Of a DNA stretch of 21,550 bases, positions 1-7,019 are shown piece after piece. Every line of letters begins with the position of its first letter. The stretch's first letter is position 1. The position numbers and the translations under genes were made by a program. The notes beneath the pieces were generated by a model. It ran no database searches. It was not told the DNA's origin and saw only the letters and a list, made by a program, of their open reading frames with translations. This DNA comes from Lentimicrobiaceae bacterium (GTDB lineage Bacteria; Bacteroidota; Bacteroidia; Bacteroidales; SKPS01), in assembly GCA_007119395.1 (NCBI GenBank), contig SKPS01000313.1:1-21550 (forward strand), given 5' to 3'.

Positions 1-128
1 GCCACTCTGTCACCCTTTTTCAGTGCGTTGGTGGTTGCGCCTACAAATGCGTCAAGCGCTTTCTTTGCATCGGCTTTTGTCATGTTTGCCTGCGAAGCCA
101 TTGCTTCAATCAATTCTGCCTTGTTCAT
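1..128 (-). CDS. HU-family DNA-binding protein, N-terminal part (cut by left window edge)
   Basis: The first 42 codons are visible, starting at ATG 126-128 (minus strand) with MNKAELIEAMASQ and continuing through TKADAKKALDAF to LKKGDRV at the window edge. This is the helical N-terminal half of an HU/IHF-type histone-like protein; the DNA-binding beta arms lie outside the window. The family forms small dimers of about 90 residues that bend and compact DNA and assist replication and recombination. A near-perfect Bacteroidota promoter (179-208) lies about 50 bases upstream of the start, so it is probably transcribed independently of fmt. HU versus IHF cannot be settled from this half, but the MNKAELIEA opening is HU-like. 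Confidence 0.93.
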   Translation of the reverse strand, partial: MNKAELIEAMASQANMTKADAKKALDAFVGATTNALKKGDRV

Positions 129-178
129 GTTCTTTTTTTTGGTTAGTGACTAAATAGAAGAGTTACCTTTAATTCACG

Positions 179-208
179 CAAATATAAGCTATTTCTAAGA
201 AAAGTCAA
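179..208 (-). promoter_or_regulatory. Bacteroidota-type promoter of the HU gene
   Basis: On the minus strand a -33 TTG (complement of CAA at 206-208, in the context TTGAC) is followed after 19 bases by TATATTTG (179-186). This is a full match to the TAnnTTTG -7 consensus of the primary sigma factor in this phylum. The expected transcript would start near 172, giving a leader of about 45 bases before the HU start codon. Confidence 0.75.
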
Positions 209-272
209 CAAAAATCAGCAAAAAAGAGCGATTTTGTTGAAAAAATGGCTGAATTGTTAATAAAATAGGGGA

Positions 273-296
273 TTTCAGAGCTATTTCAGGCTGAAA
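273..296 (-). terminator. Possible weak terminator behind fmt
   Basis: TTTCAG (273-278) and CTGAAA (291-296) form a 6-base stem with a 12-base loop. On the minus strand this lies just beyond the fmt stop and is followed by a T-rich tract (complement of AATAAAATAGGGG). The stem is short and AT-rich, so this is only a candidate. Confidence 0.3.
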
Positions 297-318
297 ACAG
301 GGCGTTTTAGCTACCTTT

Positions 319-1296
319 TCAAAGTAGTTTCCACCTGCTGTCAATGGGAAAACCCCTTAAAAAAGCATCCACAGACATCCTTTTCCGCCCTTCTAACTGC
401 ACTTCAAGGAGCTTAAGTATGCCATCAGGAAGTAAAACATAAAGCCCTTCAGTGTGATCAGATACTAACTTCGGGGAGACCACATCGTTCGGCCGATGGT
501 CAATGGATGCACGAAACACCTTCATTCGTTTAATCCCTTCATCCGGGTGTTGCATCTCAAATACGGCTCCGGGGTAAGGGGAAAGCCCTCTGATCTGATT
601 ATATATGGTATCAATAGACTTGCTCCAGTTGATCTGTGTGTGCTCAGGAAATATCCTGGGAGCAGTTTTTAGCGGAAACCCTGCAGACACCAGCTCATCT
701 TGAGGGATGGGCCTTACGTCCTTTAACGCAATCAAGCGCAAGGTTTCCATTACCAGGTCAGCTCCGGTCAACATCATGCGGTCATGAAGCTCACCTGCCG
801 TCTCTTCCGGTGCGATATTGATGCTATCCTGAAGTATGATATTCCCGGTATCTATTTTATGATCAATGAAAAAAGTAGTGAGGCCTGAAGTTGTTTCTCC
901 GTTCATCACCGCATGATTGATCGGAGCGGCCCCTCTGTACTGCGGTAACAGAGAGGCGTGCAGATTGAAAGTTCCCAGTGGCGGTATGCTCCATACCACT
1001 TCGGGTATCATTCTGAAAGCTACCACCACCATCACATCGGGAGCAAGCTCTTTCAGGTGGTTAATGAAAGCTGGATCATTCATTTTCTCAGGCTGAAGCA
1101 GTGGCAATTGTTTCCCAACAGCATACTCTTTTACGGCACTCGGTCGCATCTTTCTGCCTCTCCCTGCCGGTTTATCGGGGGCGGTTACTACAGCCTTTAT
1201 GTGGTGCTGTGATCGGAATATGGCATCAAGAGAGGGGAGGGCAAACCCGGGAGTGCCCATAAAAACCACTTTCAAAGCTGGTGCTTCATTGGTCAT
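319..1296 (-). CDS. fmt: Methionyl-tRNA formyltransferase
   Basis: Transfers a formyl group from 10-formyl-tetrahydrofolate to initiator Met-tRNA in the cytoplasm, giving fMet-tRNA for translation initiation. The 325 residues match the usual family length of about 310-320. The N-terminus has the MGTPGFALPSL strand-loop (13-23) and DKPAGRG (41-47). The catalytic block NLHASLLPQYRG (111-122) contains the expected Asn and His, and HKIDTGNI (146-153) carries the catalytic Asp. Residues from about 210 onward form the C-terminal tRNA-binding domain. The ATG start overlaps the end of ribH by 4 bases (ATGA on the minus strand), pointing to translational coupling in one operon. All key residues are present, so it should be functional. 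Confidence 0.97.
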   Translation of the reverse strand: MTNEAPALKVVFMGTPGFALPSLDAIFRSQHHIKAVVTAPDKPAGRGRKMRPSAVKEYAVGKQLPLLQPEKMNDPAFINHLKELAPDVMVVVAFRMIPEVVWSIPPLGTFNLHASLLPQYRGAAPINHAVMNGETTSGLTTFFIDHKIDTGNIILQDSINIAPEETAGELHDRMMLTGADLVMETLRLIALKDVRPIPQDELVSAGFPLKTAPRIFPEHTQINWSKSIDTIYNQIRGLSPYPGAVFEMQHPDEGIKRMKVFRASIDHRPNDVVSPKLVSDHTEGLYVLLPDGILKLLEVQLEGRKRMSVDAFLRGFPIDSRWKLL

Positions 1297-1793
1297 AAAT
1301 CATTGTCGGTTGCTCTGTAGAGACGAATCATCGACAGCACCGCATGCGCTGCTTCAATCCCTTTGTTGCCATGCTTGCCACCGGCACGTTCAAGAGCCTG
1401 TTGCTGGTCGTTGGTGGTGAGCACCCCAAAACTGACAGGTGCATTGTACTCAAGTGACACCCTCATAATGCCGTTGGCGACAGCATCAGCAATAAAATCA
1501 AAATGGCGTGTTTCACCCTGGATAATACAACCGATACAAACAACCCCATCCACTTCGTCTTTGTTCTCAAACAGCGTTTGAGCACCCAGCGGAAGTTCAA
1601 AACTGCCAGGTACCTCCTCAATGTGAATGTGATCACGTTGCACCCCGCACTCTATCATGTACTGTATGGCTGCATCACGCATTGAATCGGTTACCTCAGG
1701 ATTCCATGCAGCAGTAACCACTGCAACATGTACATGTTCTATCCCCTGAAAAGTAACCAAAGGGACTTCAGATAAATCTTGCTTCTTTTCCAT
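1293..1793 (-). CDS. ribH: 6,7-dimethyl-8-ribityllumazine synthase
   Basis: Catalyses the penultimate step of riboflavin synthesis, condensing 5-amino-6-ribitylaminouracil with 3,4-dihydroxy-2-butanone 4-phosphate. The 166 residues fit the family (about 155-165). Visible signatures are AAWNPEVT (28-35, substrate-stacking aromatic and Asn), VPGSFELP (61-68), IQGETRHFDFI (91-101, with the catalytic His at 97), LERAGGK (134-140) and HGNKGIEAA (141-149, phosphate-binding region). The enzyme normally assembles into pentamers or 60-mer shells. It sits 32 bases behind the TPR gene and overlaps fmt by 4 bases, so the three genes are probably one transcript. No FMN riboswitch is seen upstream, and no other rib genes are in the window. 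Confidence 0.97.
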   Translation of the reverse strand: MEKKQDLSEVPLVTFQGIEHVHVAVVTAAWNPEVTDSMRDAAIQYMIECGVQRDHIHIEEVPGSFELPLGAQTLFENKDEVDGVVCIGCIIQGETRHFDFIADAVANGIMRVSLEYNAPVSFGVLTTNDQQQALERAGGKHGNKGIEAAHAVLSMIRLYRATDNDL

Positions 1794-1825
1794 TCTGCTG
1801 AATCAAAAGGAGCGCTACTTACGCA

Positions 1826-2527
1826 CTACTCCTGGTGGCCATGCTCCATATACAGCGCAACACGGGCAATGAATTTGTCGATGTTGTTTGCCCTGTGAGA
1901 GTTTGGATAATCCTTTTTAATGCGGGTATATGTATCGTGGGCTCTCTCCCAGTCCTGCATGATTTCATATGTCATGCCGGCGCGCAGAAGAAACTCCGGT
2001 GTTAACGCCTCGTTGTTGGCTTCTTTGGCAGCCTTCAGATAATAGTCAACCGCCTTCGCATGATCGTTCAGCTCTAGATAAGCATCACCCAGCATTCTCA
2101 GAGCGGTAGGACCGGCCATGGGGTCCCGGGCTTTGAAACGCTCAAGGTGATGGATGGCTTCGAGATATTCACCCTGAACCAGATAAATATGTCCTGCATA
2201 AAAACGCGCCAGGTTGCCGGCTGGTGTTCTGCGATAACTGCTGATGATATCCAGAAAACCTAAGTTGAGGTTGTCACCATGCAACGCCAGATTTAAACTG
2301 TCCTGTTCCCAGTATTTCTCAGCTATGAACATCTGCTCCTGGGCCTCACGCGCCTTCGGCTGTCGAATAAACCGCTCGTAACCAAAATATACTCCAATCA
2401 AAATGACTACCGCTGCCAAACCATAAAGGATGGTCTGCTGGTGTTTCTCAAGAAACATTTCGGTTTTGCTTAATGCCTCTTCAACAACCTGGATGTTCTC
2501 CTGTGTTTTGTCTGTTTTCTTTGCCAT
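1826..2527 (-). CDS. Membrane-anchored tetratricopeptide-repeat protein
   Basis: A 233-residue protein with a charged cytoplasmic N-terminus, one transmembrane segment (about 33-51, including GLAAVVILIGVYFGY) and a TPR-rich remainder. Recognisable helical repeat pairs occur around 95-125 (PAGNLARFYAGHIYLVQGEY), 135-170 (ALRMLGDAYLELNDHAKAVD) and 175-215 (LLRAGMTYEIMQDWERA). The layout resembles YfgM/BamD-like TPR proteins, which act as periplasmic chaperone or scaffold factors; the specific partner here is unknown. It is the first gene of the TPR-ribH-fmt operon and has a very good promoter at 2550-2579. A related gene is, as I recall, often next to ribH in Bacteroidota, but I cannot verify that here. 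Confidence 0.88.
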   Translation of the reverse strand: MAKKTDKTQENIQVVEEALSKTEMFLEKHQQTILYGLAAVVILIGVYFGYERFIRQPKAREAQEQMFIAEKYWEQDSLNLALHGDNLNLGFLDIISSYRRTPAGNLARFYAGHIYLVQGEYLEAIHHLERFKARDPMAGPTALRMLGDAYLELNDHAKAVDYYLKAAKEANNEALTPEFLLRAGMTYEIMQDWERAHDTYTRIKKDYPNSHRANNIDKFIARVALYMEHGHQE

Positions 2528-2549
2528 GTTTATTTCTGAAATTGAGGTG

Positions 2550-2579
2550 CAAAAATAGCACTTTTACTACAAAGCGCAA
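2550..2579 (-). promoter_or_regulatory. Promoter of the TPR-ribH-fmt operon
   Basis: On the minus strand TTG (complement of 2577-2579) is followed after 19 bases by TATTTTTG (complement of 2550-2557), a full TAnnTTTG match. A transcript would start near 2543 with a leader of about 15 bases before the TPR start at 2527. Confidence 0.75.
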
Positions 2580-2651
2580 CATAAATACACGTTACATTAT
2601 ATTATGATGAAAAAAGATCTGTCATCATCGGATGTCTATTGCTATTCAATA

Positions 2652-2676
2652 TCTATAAAAGTGCTGTAAAACAGCA
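2652..2676 (-). terminator. Probable terminator behind recR
   Basis: The perfect 6-base stem TGCTGT/ACAGCA (2662-2667 with 2671-2676) has a 3-base loop and, on the minus strand, is followed by CTTTTATAG. It lies about 42 bases past the recR stop and before the TPR promoter, where a terminator would be expected. A second inverted repeat, ATGATGA/TCATCAT (2604-2610 with 2622-2628), lies further along and could add to it. Confidence 0.5.
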
Positions 2677-2717
2677 TTATGTGTGCTGAATCCTATGTAA
2701 CCTGTTTCGCCCATACA

Positions 2718-3335
2718 CTATTTATTGCTGTTGCTGTAAGGCACTCTGTTGAGAATGGATCTCCCCAAAGTGACCTCATCAGCATATTCAAGGTCGTCAC
2801 CCACAGGTACACCCCTGGCTATGGTTGACACAGTCAGGTTGCTCTTTTCGAGTTTTCTGTATATATAAAATGCGGTGGTATCGCCTTCTATATCCGGGTT
2901 CATCGCCAGAATCAGTTCATTGATTTCATCATCGGCAATACGATTCAGCAAAGGTTTGATCGTCAGATCGTCAGGACTCACGCCATCCAAAGGGGAGATT
3001 ACACCACCCAGCACATGATAAAGACCACGGTACTGCCCTGTTTGCTCAATAGCCATCACATCCCTGATATCCTTCACCACAATAACCAAGGTTTGGTCAC
3101 GACGGGGATCGCTGCAGATACTGCAAAAGGGGGTGTCAGAAATGTTGTAGCACTTTGAGCAGTATTGAATCTCATTCCGTAATCTGATCAACGAAGTACC
3201 TAAAATGGCGATGTGCTGCTCATCCTGCTTGAGCATCCACAAAGCCAACCGCAAGGCTGTGCGCTTCCCTATGCCGGGCATTTTTGACAGCTCTTCTACT
3301 GCCTGTTCAAGTAGTTGCGATGGTAAAGTGATCAT
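2718..3335 (-). CDS. recR: Recombination mediator protein RecR
   Basis: Works with RecF/RecO to load RecA on single-stranded gaps. The 205 residues match the family (about 200). In order: helix-hairpin-helix MPGIGKRTALRLA (19-31); a four-cysteine zinc finger with Cys at 59, 62, 71 and 74; a Toprim domain from about 82 (LVIVVKDIRDVMAIE, YRGLYHVLGG, LILAMNPDIEGD at 141-152); and the C-terminal GVPVGDDLEYADEVTLGRS block (175-193) ending in LGRSILNR. All expected elements are intact. It is transcribed away from the symporter gene at 3436 and seems to be a single-gene transcript. Confidence 0.97.
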   Translation of the reverse strand: MITLPSQLLEQAVEELSKMPGIGKRTALRLALWMLKQDEQHIAILGTSLIRLRNEIQYCSKCYNISDTPFCSICSDPRRDQTLVIVVKDIRDVMAIEQTGQYRGLYHVLGGVISPLDGVSPDDLTIKPLLNRIADDEINELILAMNPDIEGDTTAFYIYRKLEKSNLTVSTIARGVPVGDDLEYADEVTLGRSILNRVPYSNSNK

Positions 3336-3372
3336 CCCGATGCGTTCAGTTTTAGTGCCTGATGAAAAAGAC

Positions 3373-3380
3373 TATTTTTG
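3373..3380 (+). promoter_or_regulatory. -7 element for the symporter gene
   Basis: TATTTTTG matches TAnnTTTG in full and lies 56 bases before the symporter start. A partial -33 (TTTAG, 3351-3355) is 18 bases upstream. It overlaps the divergent recR promoter region. Confidence 0.55.
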
Positions 3381-3382
3381 TG

Positions 3383-3390
3383 CAAAAATA
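3383..3390 (-). promoter_or_regulatory. -7 element for recR
   Basis: CAAAAATA on the plus strand reads TATTTTTG on the minus strand, a full TAnnTTTG match, about 48 bases upstream of the recR start. It is the mirror image of the element at 3373-3380. No clear -33 TTG is visible at the expected distance, which lowers confidence. Confidence 0.5.
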
Positions 3391-3435
3391 AACATTTGAG
3401 GTGTTCCATCACCCATTGATTGTAATCATCAGAAT

Positions 3436-4890
3436 ATGACTGCTGCTTCCATCTTAATCGTCTTTGGTGCTTATACATTGACATTATTTATATTAGGATA
3501 TGTTACCTCAAGAAAATCAGATGACGAGGCGTTCTACCTGGGCAGCAGGTCTTCAAAATGGTACTTGGTAGCTTATGGTATGGTAGGTGCCTCACTTTCG
3601 GGCGTTACTTTTATTTCCGTACCCGGTTATGTTGGTTCTTCTTCGTTTTCTTACATGGTGCTTGTATTTGGCTACCTGGCTGGCTATATCGTGATCGCCA
3701 ATGTGCTGCTGCCGGTCTATTACAAACTCAAGCTCACCTCAATATACTCATACCTCAACCAGCGATTTGGCATGGCAAGCCACAAGACCGGTTCTGCCTA
3801 CTTCATCCTGTCAAGGCTCATCGGTGCTTCGTTCAGGGTGTACATTGTGGTCAATGTACTTTATCTCTTTGTGTTCCAACATTGGGGAGTCCCCTTCGAA
3901 GCGGTGGTGGTGCTCTTTGTTACGCTCATCCTGTTGTATTCAATCCGGGGAGGCATTAAAACCATCGTAATCACAGATACTTTGCAAACCACTTTCATGC
4001 TCATTGCAATTATTACATCTGTAGTACTGCTCTCGGCAAGCTGGTCTGGTGGCGTTAGAGAGATGGCAACCGAAATAATGCAGAGCGATTACAGTAAAAT
4101 GTTCTATTTCACAGAATGGAAAGACCGAAACTTCTTTTTAAAGCTGTTTTTCAGTGGCATGTTTATCACCATTGTGATGACCGGTCTTGACCAGGACATG
4201 ATGCAGAAGAACCTCAGCTGCAGAACATACCGTGAATCGCGAAAAAACATGTACTGGATGAGTGCTATGTTGATCCCTGTTAATTTTCTGGTGCTGTTTC
4301 TGGGTGCTTCACTGTTTCTTTATGCTGAAAAACAGGGTATTGCTATACCGGTAATGACCGATGATCTATTCCCTACCATCACGCTCACTGTACTGGGCGG
4401 CATAGCGGGCATCACTTTTCTGCTGGGGTTGATTGCGGCCGCATATTCAAGTGCCGACGGAACCCTCACTGCCCTGACCACCTCCTTCACCATCGATATC
4501 CTCCGACTTCCGGATAAAAAAACACTGACACCACAACGACGAACCCATTACCGCAGGTTGGTGCACATTGGCTTTACATTACTTGTGATCGGAGCCATCA
4601 TGCTGTTTGGCGCCATTAACGACAAAGCGGTGATCGAAAAGCTGTTCGATATTGCAGGTTACACCTACGGACCACTCCTCGGAATGTTCGCATTCGGACT
4701 GTTCACCCGGTTGAAAGTGAGAGACCATATCGTACCCATCATTGCAGTTCTATCGCCTGTATTGGCATATCTCACCAAATACCTTTGGGAAACCTGGGTT
4801 GAAGGGTATCATGTGGGATTTGAAATCCTTATTATCAATGGTCTGATCACCTTTATGCTGCTGCTGGCCATTACCCGTTGGAAAAAGTAA
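3436..4890 (+). CDS. Sodium:solute symporter (SSS family)
   Basis: An inner-membrane transporter of 484 residues with about 13 hydrophobic segments, the usual size and topology for the SSS/SLC5 family. These carriers couple uptake of sugars, amino acids, vitamins or organic acids to the sodium gradient. Family marks seen are RGGIKTIVITDTLQ (171-184), GLDQDMMQKNLSCR (250-263) and AAYSSADGTLTALTTSF (335-351). The last contains the paired serines that in characterised members help form the Na2 sodium site. The substrate cannot be told from sequence; the neighbours give no pathway clue. It is monocistronic or nearly so, since the next gene has its own promoter 78 bases downstream. Confidence 0.92.
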   Translation: MTAASILIVFGAYTLTLFILGYVTSRKSDDEAFYLGSRSSKWYLVAYGMVGASLSGVTFISVPGYVGSSSFSYMVLVFGYLAGYIVIANVLLPVYYKLKLTSIYSYLNQRFGMASHKTGSAYFILSRLIGASFRVYIVVNVLYLFVFQHWGVPFEAVVVLFVTLILLYSIRGGIKTIVITDTLQTTFMLIAIITSVVLLSASWSGGVREMATEIMQSDYSKMFYFTEWKDRNFFLKLFFSGMFITIVMTGLDQDMMQKNLSCRTYRESRKNMYWMSAMLIPVNFLVLFLGASLFLYAEKQGIAIPVMTDDLFPTITLTVLGGIAGITFLLGLIAAAYSSADGTLTALTTSFTIDILRLPDKKTLTPQRRTHYRRLVHIGFTLLVIGAIMLFGAINDKAVIEKLFDIAGYTYGPLLGMFAFGLFTRLKVRDHIVPIIAVLSPVLAYLTKYLWETWVEGYHVGFEILIINGLITFMLLLAITRWKK

Positions 4891-4924
4891 ACGTATCCCG
4901 GATGTGAGATGAAGATTTCCCCGC

Positions 4925-4955
4925 TTGATATTACACCATTTTTGTTATACTTTTG
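4925..4955 (+). promoter_or_regulatory. Promoter of the DUF4831-Yip1 operon
   Basis: TTG (4925-4927), a 20-base spacer and TACTTTTG (4948-4955) form a full Bacteroidota promoter. The ATG at 4968 is only 12 bases after the -7 element, so the leader should be very short. Confidence 0.75.
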
Positions 4956-4967
4956 CCCTAAAAAAAG

Positions 4968-6191
4968 ATGATACGCAATCTGTTTTCAATAGTATTACTG
5001 ATATGTATTGCCGCAGGCCTTCTTACCTCATGCTACCCAATGCTGCAACAAAGAACGATGGCAGAGCCCTTTGTGCCTCCATTTATGGTGATTGGTGCTG
5101 ATGACACTTTGATTCCACCAAAACCCGGCGGTGTATGGTATATGTTGCCTCAAACACGTATCGAAGTAGTGGTAGAGGCAAAGCGCACTGAACTGGTAAA
5201 AGGGCCCTATGCAGCTTATGCCAGCAAATACCTTGGTATTGACAATGTGATCACCAACCCATCGGTGTTTTGGCAATTAGAAGATATTGTATTGAACACC
5301 ACAGCCATCCCTGATCCCAAACAACTCTATTTCGTTTCAATGGGCAATATGGATACACTTTCAGTCCCCTCCGCTCTACAGGTAAATCTAAACCCTCATG
5401 GTATGCTTACCGGGGATCTGGTGGATGGTCGTGAATATGTGGTGGGAGGAACTTTTGTTTCAGCACCACAAATCTCCTACTCTTCAGTCTTCAAACAACA
5501 CGCAGAGAGCAATCTGTATGAAAAGGTTGACACGGTGATTGAGCACGTAATGATGGATTCAGTGACGGTTGAAAAACGCGTACTGCGAACTAAAATGGTG
5601 GAGAAGCCCATCGAGCAACGAGCCAAAGAGACAGCCGACCTTATCTTGAAGATCCGGGAAGAGCGTTTGCGTTTGTTAACCGGCTTCCAGGAGATCCCTT
5701 ACGATCCTGTCACCATCAGATACATGGTTGATGAACTGGAACGTATTGAAAGGGAGTATATTGAACTGTTTACAGGGTTAAACATTCAAACGGTACACTC
5801 CAGAAGATACATCCTGACACCTGACCAGGGAGATGATTGTGTTCCCATTCCAATGATGCGCTTTTCGTCACAGGAGGGGTTGATGCCAACCGAAAGTCAG
5901 CGAGGGGAGGTGCTCTACATTCAGTGTTGCTCTGGTGGAGTGAACCTCAACAGACAAAAGTTCCATCAATACCACGTGCACGACAGCCTGTTGAACAAAC
6001 AGTATGCTACCGGTTTTGTATACCGGAACCCTGAATGGTCAAGGGTGTCAGTCTTTCTTGGCAACAGGCTGCAAAAAGAGACAGGAATTCCGTTACCTCA
6101 GTTTGGCAGCACAGAACGACTGCCTTGGTTTGTGACACGGTTCGTCATGGACCCTGAAACAGGAGCGATCTCATCGATGAGAACAGAGTAA
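4968..6191 (+). CDS. DUF4831 family lipoprotein
   Basis: A 407-residue protein with a signal peptide ending in the lipobox LLTSC, the acylated Cys being residue 22, so it should be a membrane-anchored lipoprotein. The central part has the features I associate with DUF4831: EQRAKETADLILKIREERL (216-234), LRLLTG (234-239), and DELERIEREYIELFTG (255-270), a stretch rich in acidic and helical residues. Another feature is DLVDGREYVVGG (150-161). The biochemical function of DUF4831 is unknown to me. It is followed after 37 bases by a Yip1-family gene in the same direction, suggesting co-expression from the promoter at 4925-4955. Confidence 0.82.
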   Translation: MIRNLFSIVLLICIAAGLLTSCYPMLQQRTMAEPFVPPFMVIGADDTLIPPKPGGVWYMLPQTRIEVVVEAKRTELVKGPYAAYASKYLGIDNVITNPSVFWQLEDIVLNTTAIPDPKQLYFVSMGNMDTLSVPSALQVNLNPHGMLTGDLVDGREYVVGGTFVSAPQISYSSVFKQHAESNLYEKVDTVIEHVMMDSVTVEKRVLRTKMVEKPIEQRAKETADLILKIREERLRLLTGFQEIPYDPVTIRYMVDELERIEREYIELFTGLNIQTVHSRRYILTPDQGDDCVPIPMMRFSSQEGLMPTESQRGEVLYIQCCSGGVNLNRQKFHQYHVHDSLLNKQYATGFVYRNPEWSRVSVFLGNRLQKETGIPLPQFGSTERLPWFVTRFVMDPETGAISSMRTE

Positions 6192-6228
6192 ACAGCGTAG
6201 GTCAGCCTTACACCCATACTGCCAAAAG

Positions 6229-6837
6229 ATGAGGGTCTTAAAACATATATCAGATTTATTATCACAACCTGAAAAGGAGTGGCAGCTCATTTCTGAAAAG
6301 AAGCAAGGGGTGAAAGCGCTATTTATTGGTTACCTGATGCCGTTGTTGCTGATACCGGTTGCAGCCATCATTCTTGGATGGGGTTTGGTAGGAGAAACCT
6401 ATTCAGGAGAACTCGGATTTCTCTACACCAAAGGTTGGGATATCGGCATACAAAATGCGCTGATTTATGTCTTACGGGTACTGGCCACCCTCTTCCTGTC
6501 AGCAGTGATCATGGGTCATATTATGCCTGTTTTCAAAGTTGAAATCGATTTCATAAACACCTTGCGACTGCTAACATACGCCTGGACCCCCATTTTTCTC
6601 ACGGGCATCTTTCTGATCAACCCCAAATGGGCATGGGTGCAGCTTCCCGGGGTAATATATGCCCTCGTGCTGCTCCACTATGGAGCACAACCCATGACCA
6701 AGGTAGCAACACCGGCCAGAACATCTTTTGTGGTAGCCACCAGCTTTGTAGTGGTTACTGTCTATGCCATCGCACACCTGGTCTTTTCCAGCGTGGTGCT
6801 CTCTATGAGACTCTCAGCAGCCCCACTTCCCGGGTAA
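6229..6837 (+). CDS. Yip1 family integral membrane protein
   Basis: A 202-residue protein with five predicted membrane segments (about 31-52, 76-97, 118-131, 136-151 and 166-192). The N-terminal motif LSQPEKEWQLISEKK (11-25) followed by a membrane helix is typical of bacterial Yip1-domain (DUF1282) proteins, whose role in bacteria is undefined. A Pro-containing third segment (YAWTPIFLTGIF) fits the family. It lies 37 bases downstream of the DUF4831 gene and shares its transcript. Nothing points to truncation. Confidence 0.85.
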   Translation: MRVLKHISDLLSQPEKEWQLISEKKQGVKALFIGYLMPLLLIPVAAIILGWGLVGETYSGELGFLYTKGWDIGIQNALIYVLRVLATLFLSAVIMGHIMPVFKVEIDFINTLRLLTYAWTPIFLTGIFLINPKWAWVQLPGVIYALVLLHYGAQPMTKVATPARTSFVVATSFVVVTVYAIAHLVFSSVVLSMRLSAAPLPG

Positions 6838-7019
6838 ACCACTTCATTACAACATCCTGCACCCCATAACAAATAAAATTTTACACATCTTATTTTGCTG
6901 TTTATCAGGCTTATACATACTGGATTGGTTGATAATTCCACATTATTCATAAAACAAGTGCAGGTTAGGAGCTATTCTGTACTATCTTTATCCTTTGAAA
7001 ACCATAAAAAAAGTTTGGC
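6838..7019. other. Intergenic region before the large secreted protein, with a candidate -7 element
   Basis: An AT-rich spacer. TATCTTTA at 6983-6990 matches TAnnTTTG except for the last base and lies 30 bases before the ATG at 7020, but no TTG is seen at -33. No convincing terminator hairpin was found behind the Yip1 gene. Confidence 0.4.

Noticed and set aside
958..1212. A plus-strand open frame with a His-rich stretch opposite fmt
   Set aside because: The HHHH run is the complement of Met/Val/Val codons in fmt, not a metal-binding protein.
3558..3959. A 133-codon plus-strand open frame inside the symporter gene
   Set aside because: It is a shifted frame of a well-supported membrane protein; its Cys/Trp/His-rich composition is typical of an out-of-frame reading.
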